From contig JAJNBG010000003.1 in assembly GCA_021155905.1 (NCBI GenBank), positions 1 through 64,000 of the forward strand: DNA of 64,000 nt, read 5' to 3'. Positions 63,088-64,000 of this stretch are shown here, in pieces. The notes under the pieces are model-generated. The model made no database searches. It was not told the origin of the DNA and saw only the letters and a list, made by a program, of their open reading frames with translations. Within the stretch, counting starts at the first letter, position 1; each line of letters starts with the position of its first letter. The DNA comes from Bacteroidota bacterium. Its GTDB lineage: Bacteria > Bacteroidota > Bacteroidia > B-17B0 > Aurantibacillaceae. The position numbers and the translations under genes were made by a program.

Positions 63088-63933
63088 TGATAAAAATCCC
63101 ATTTTACCTTGTTGGTAATCACGCATTGCTTCCAGTATTTCCGTTTGCGATGTCATGACAAAAGGTCCGTGAGTTACTAAGGGTTCATCAATTGGTTCCC
63201 CGGCCATTAATAACAATTTTGAGTTTGACTTAGCTTCTAGCTTAATTTCCCCGTCTTCCTGATCAAATATTACGAGATCATGCTGTTTGATTGTTTGGTT
63301 TTCATTTAATATTAATTCGCCTTCCAAAATATAGAAACACACGTTGTTACCCGATGGAAAAGTTAAAGTATCCTGGCTGCCGGTATTCATTCTTGACATG
63401 GCCGTAAATACATTTGAATGGGCAGGTCCTTTTTTGCCATCGTAACTACCGGAAACCAAACGAAATTCAACCCCGGCTTTTTCTGTTAATACAACTTCAT
63501 TTTTCGTGATCGGTTGGTAAGAGGCGGGGTTCATTTTTTGTGCTCTTGGAATGTTGATCCATAGCTGAATTCCCTGCGATCTTCCGCCTCTTTCAACAAA
63601 TGCTTTATCTGCTTTTTCACTGTGAATTATTCCCCTACCGGCATTGATCCATTGCACTTCGTTGTCCCCGATTACTTTTTTATTTCCCAGGGAATCTTCA
63701 TGTTCGATCGAACCTTCAAACATAAAGGTAATCGGACAAAATCCCCTGTGTGGATGAGGAGCTACATGAAAGTTATTTTCATAGGGTGCGTAAGTAAAAT
63801 CGAAATGATGCAATAAAATAAACGGACTTACTTGTTCAATTCCCTGTAAAGGAAATGCCTGTCTTAGTTTTATCGGCCCCATCATAGTTTCAGGGGCATT
63901 ATGTATGGATTGGATTTTGCGAAATGTTTTCAT
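63085..63933 (-). CDS. Pirin-family (double cupin) protein
   Basis: This is a 282-residue cytoplasmic bicupin. The N-terminal cupin has the metal-binding set HVAPHPHRGFCPITFMFEGS and EHEDSLGN (three His and a Glu). The family signature NEVQWINAGRGIIHSEK follows, then GIQLWINIPRAQKMNP. The C-terminal cupin, with YILEGELILNENQT, is degenerate. Bacterial pirins such as YhhW have quercetinase activity in vitro; the physiological role is unsettled. The final LVTHGPFVMTSQTEILEAM is standard, so the gene is full length. Confidence 0.95.
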   Translation of the reverse strand: MKTFRKIQSIHNAPETMMGPIKLRQAFPLQGIEQVSPFILLHHFDFTYAPYENNFHVAPHPHRGFCPITFMFEGSIEHEDSLGNKKVIGDNEVQWINAGRGIIHSEKADKAFVERGGRSQGIQLWINIPRAQKMNPASYQPITKNEVVLTEKAGVEFRLVSGSYDGKKGPAHSNVFTAMSRMNTGSQDTLTFPSGNNVCFYILEGELILNENQTIKQHDLVIFDQEDGEIKLEAKSNSKLLLMAGEPIDEPLVTHGPFVMTSQTEILEAMRDYQQGKMGFLS

Positions 63934-63935
63934 GA

Positions 63936-64000
63936 TTATTTTGATAACCAGTTGTTTAGTAGTTTTTGAATGATTGGAATTAAAATAAAAACCATAATAG
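63936..64000 (-). CDS. C-terminal end of an upstream membrane-like gene (cut by window edge)
   Basis: Reading on the minus strand from the right edge, one frame is open and gives MVFILIPIIQKLLNNWLSK followed by TAA, ending two bases before the pirin ATG. The tail is a hydrophobic helix with a short cytoplasmic end. Membrane-anchored antibiotic-biosynthesis-monooxygenase proteins end in this way, but 20 residues are too few to decide. A chance open frame is also possible. Confidence 0.3.
   Translation of the reverse strand, partial: IMVFILIPIIQKLLNNWLSK

Overview
The window reads as one contiguous chromosomal segment from a free-living, AT-rich member of the Bacteroidota. The evidence is the gene content: type IX secretion (T9SS) sorting domains of both kinds, a GldB-like gliding lipoprotein, a PorE-like OmpA protein and PorT-type barrels. 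LytS/LytTR and 7TM-DISM kinases, TPR-SpoIIE phosphatases and a TTTG/TATATTTG promoter fit as well. No tRNA, rRNA, CRISPR array, prophage or transposase is visible. Genes are close packed, and several convergent pairs overlap by 4 to 15 bases at their stops.

Layout. 1-7.9 kb: end of a lipid A kinase gene (lpxK), a secreted PHB-depolymerase-type esterase, a T9SS type B cargo protein, and a LytS/LytTR two-component locus with a small barrel gene between regulator and kinase. 8-14.2 kb (+): a DPP4-family peptidase, a decayed T9SS cargo gene, a patatin-like lipase behind a clear promoter, and a putative porin. 14.2-27.6 kb (-): a CPA2 antiporter, a second LytS/LytTR module with its own small barrel gene, an EEP-family hydrolase, LolD with a PorE-like protein, and metH with a cupin gene behind a SAM-I riboswitch. 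27.7-36.6 kb: small proteins, an OmpR regulator, an M43 metalloprotease, a class V aminotransferase, a PAS kinase, an unknown helical protein and two receiver proteins. 36.8-43.5 kb (+): a tight operon of a ThiF-nitroreductase fusion (Rv1355c family), an acyltransferase-like protein, a 7TM-DISM kinase, a receiver-kinase and a receiver. 43.8-47 kb: a giant Ala/Glu/Lys/Gln repeat protein broken by an apparent 4-base deletion. 47.8-51.4 kb: two TPR sensors flanking a separate SpoIIE phosphatase. 51.5-64 kb: housekeeping genes (ansA, folB, nadE, tex), gldB, SprT-like and pirin genes, and an intact fused TPR-SpoIIE phosphatase.

The window is dominated by signal transduction and cell-surface genes. 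Two loci deserve most attention. One is the 35.7-43.5 kb cluster, where an E1-like/nitroreductase enzyme and an acyltransferase-like protein share an operon with a phosphorelay and are flanked by two matching pairs of receiver proteins. The other is the 47.8-51.4 kb cluster, where a normally fused sensor-phosphatase has been split so that two membrane sensors could share one catalytic subunit. Functions are assigned from motifs and family knowledge read by eye; no database search was run.
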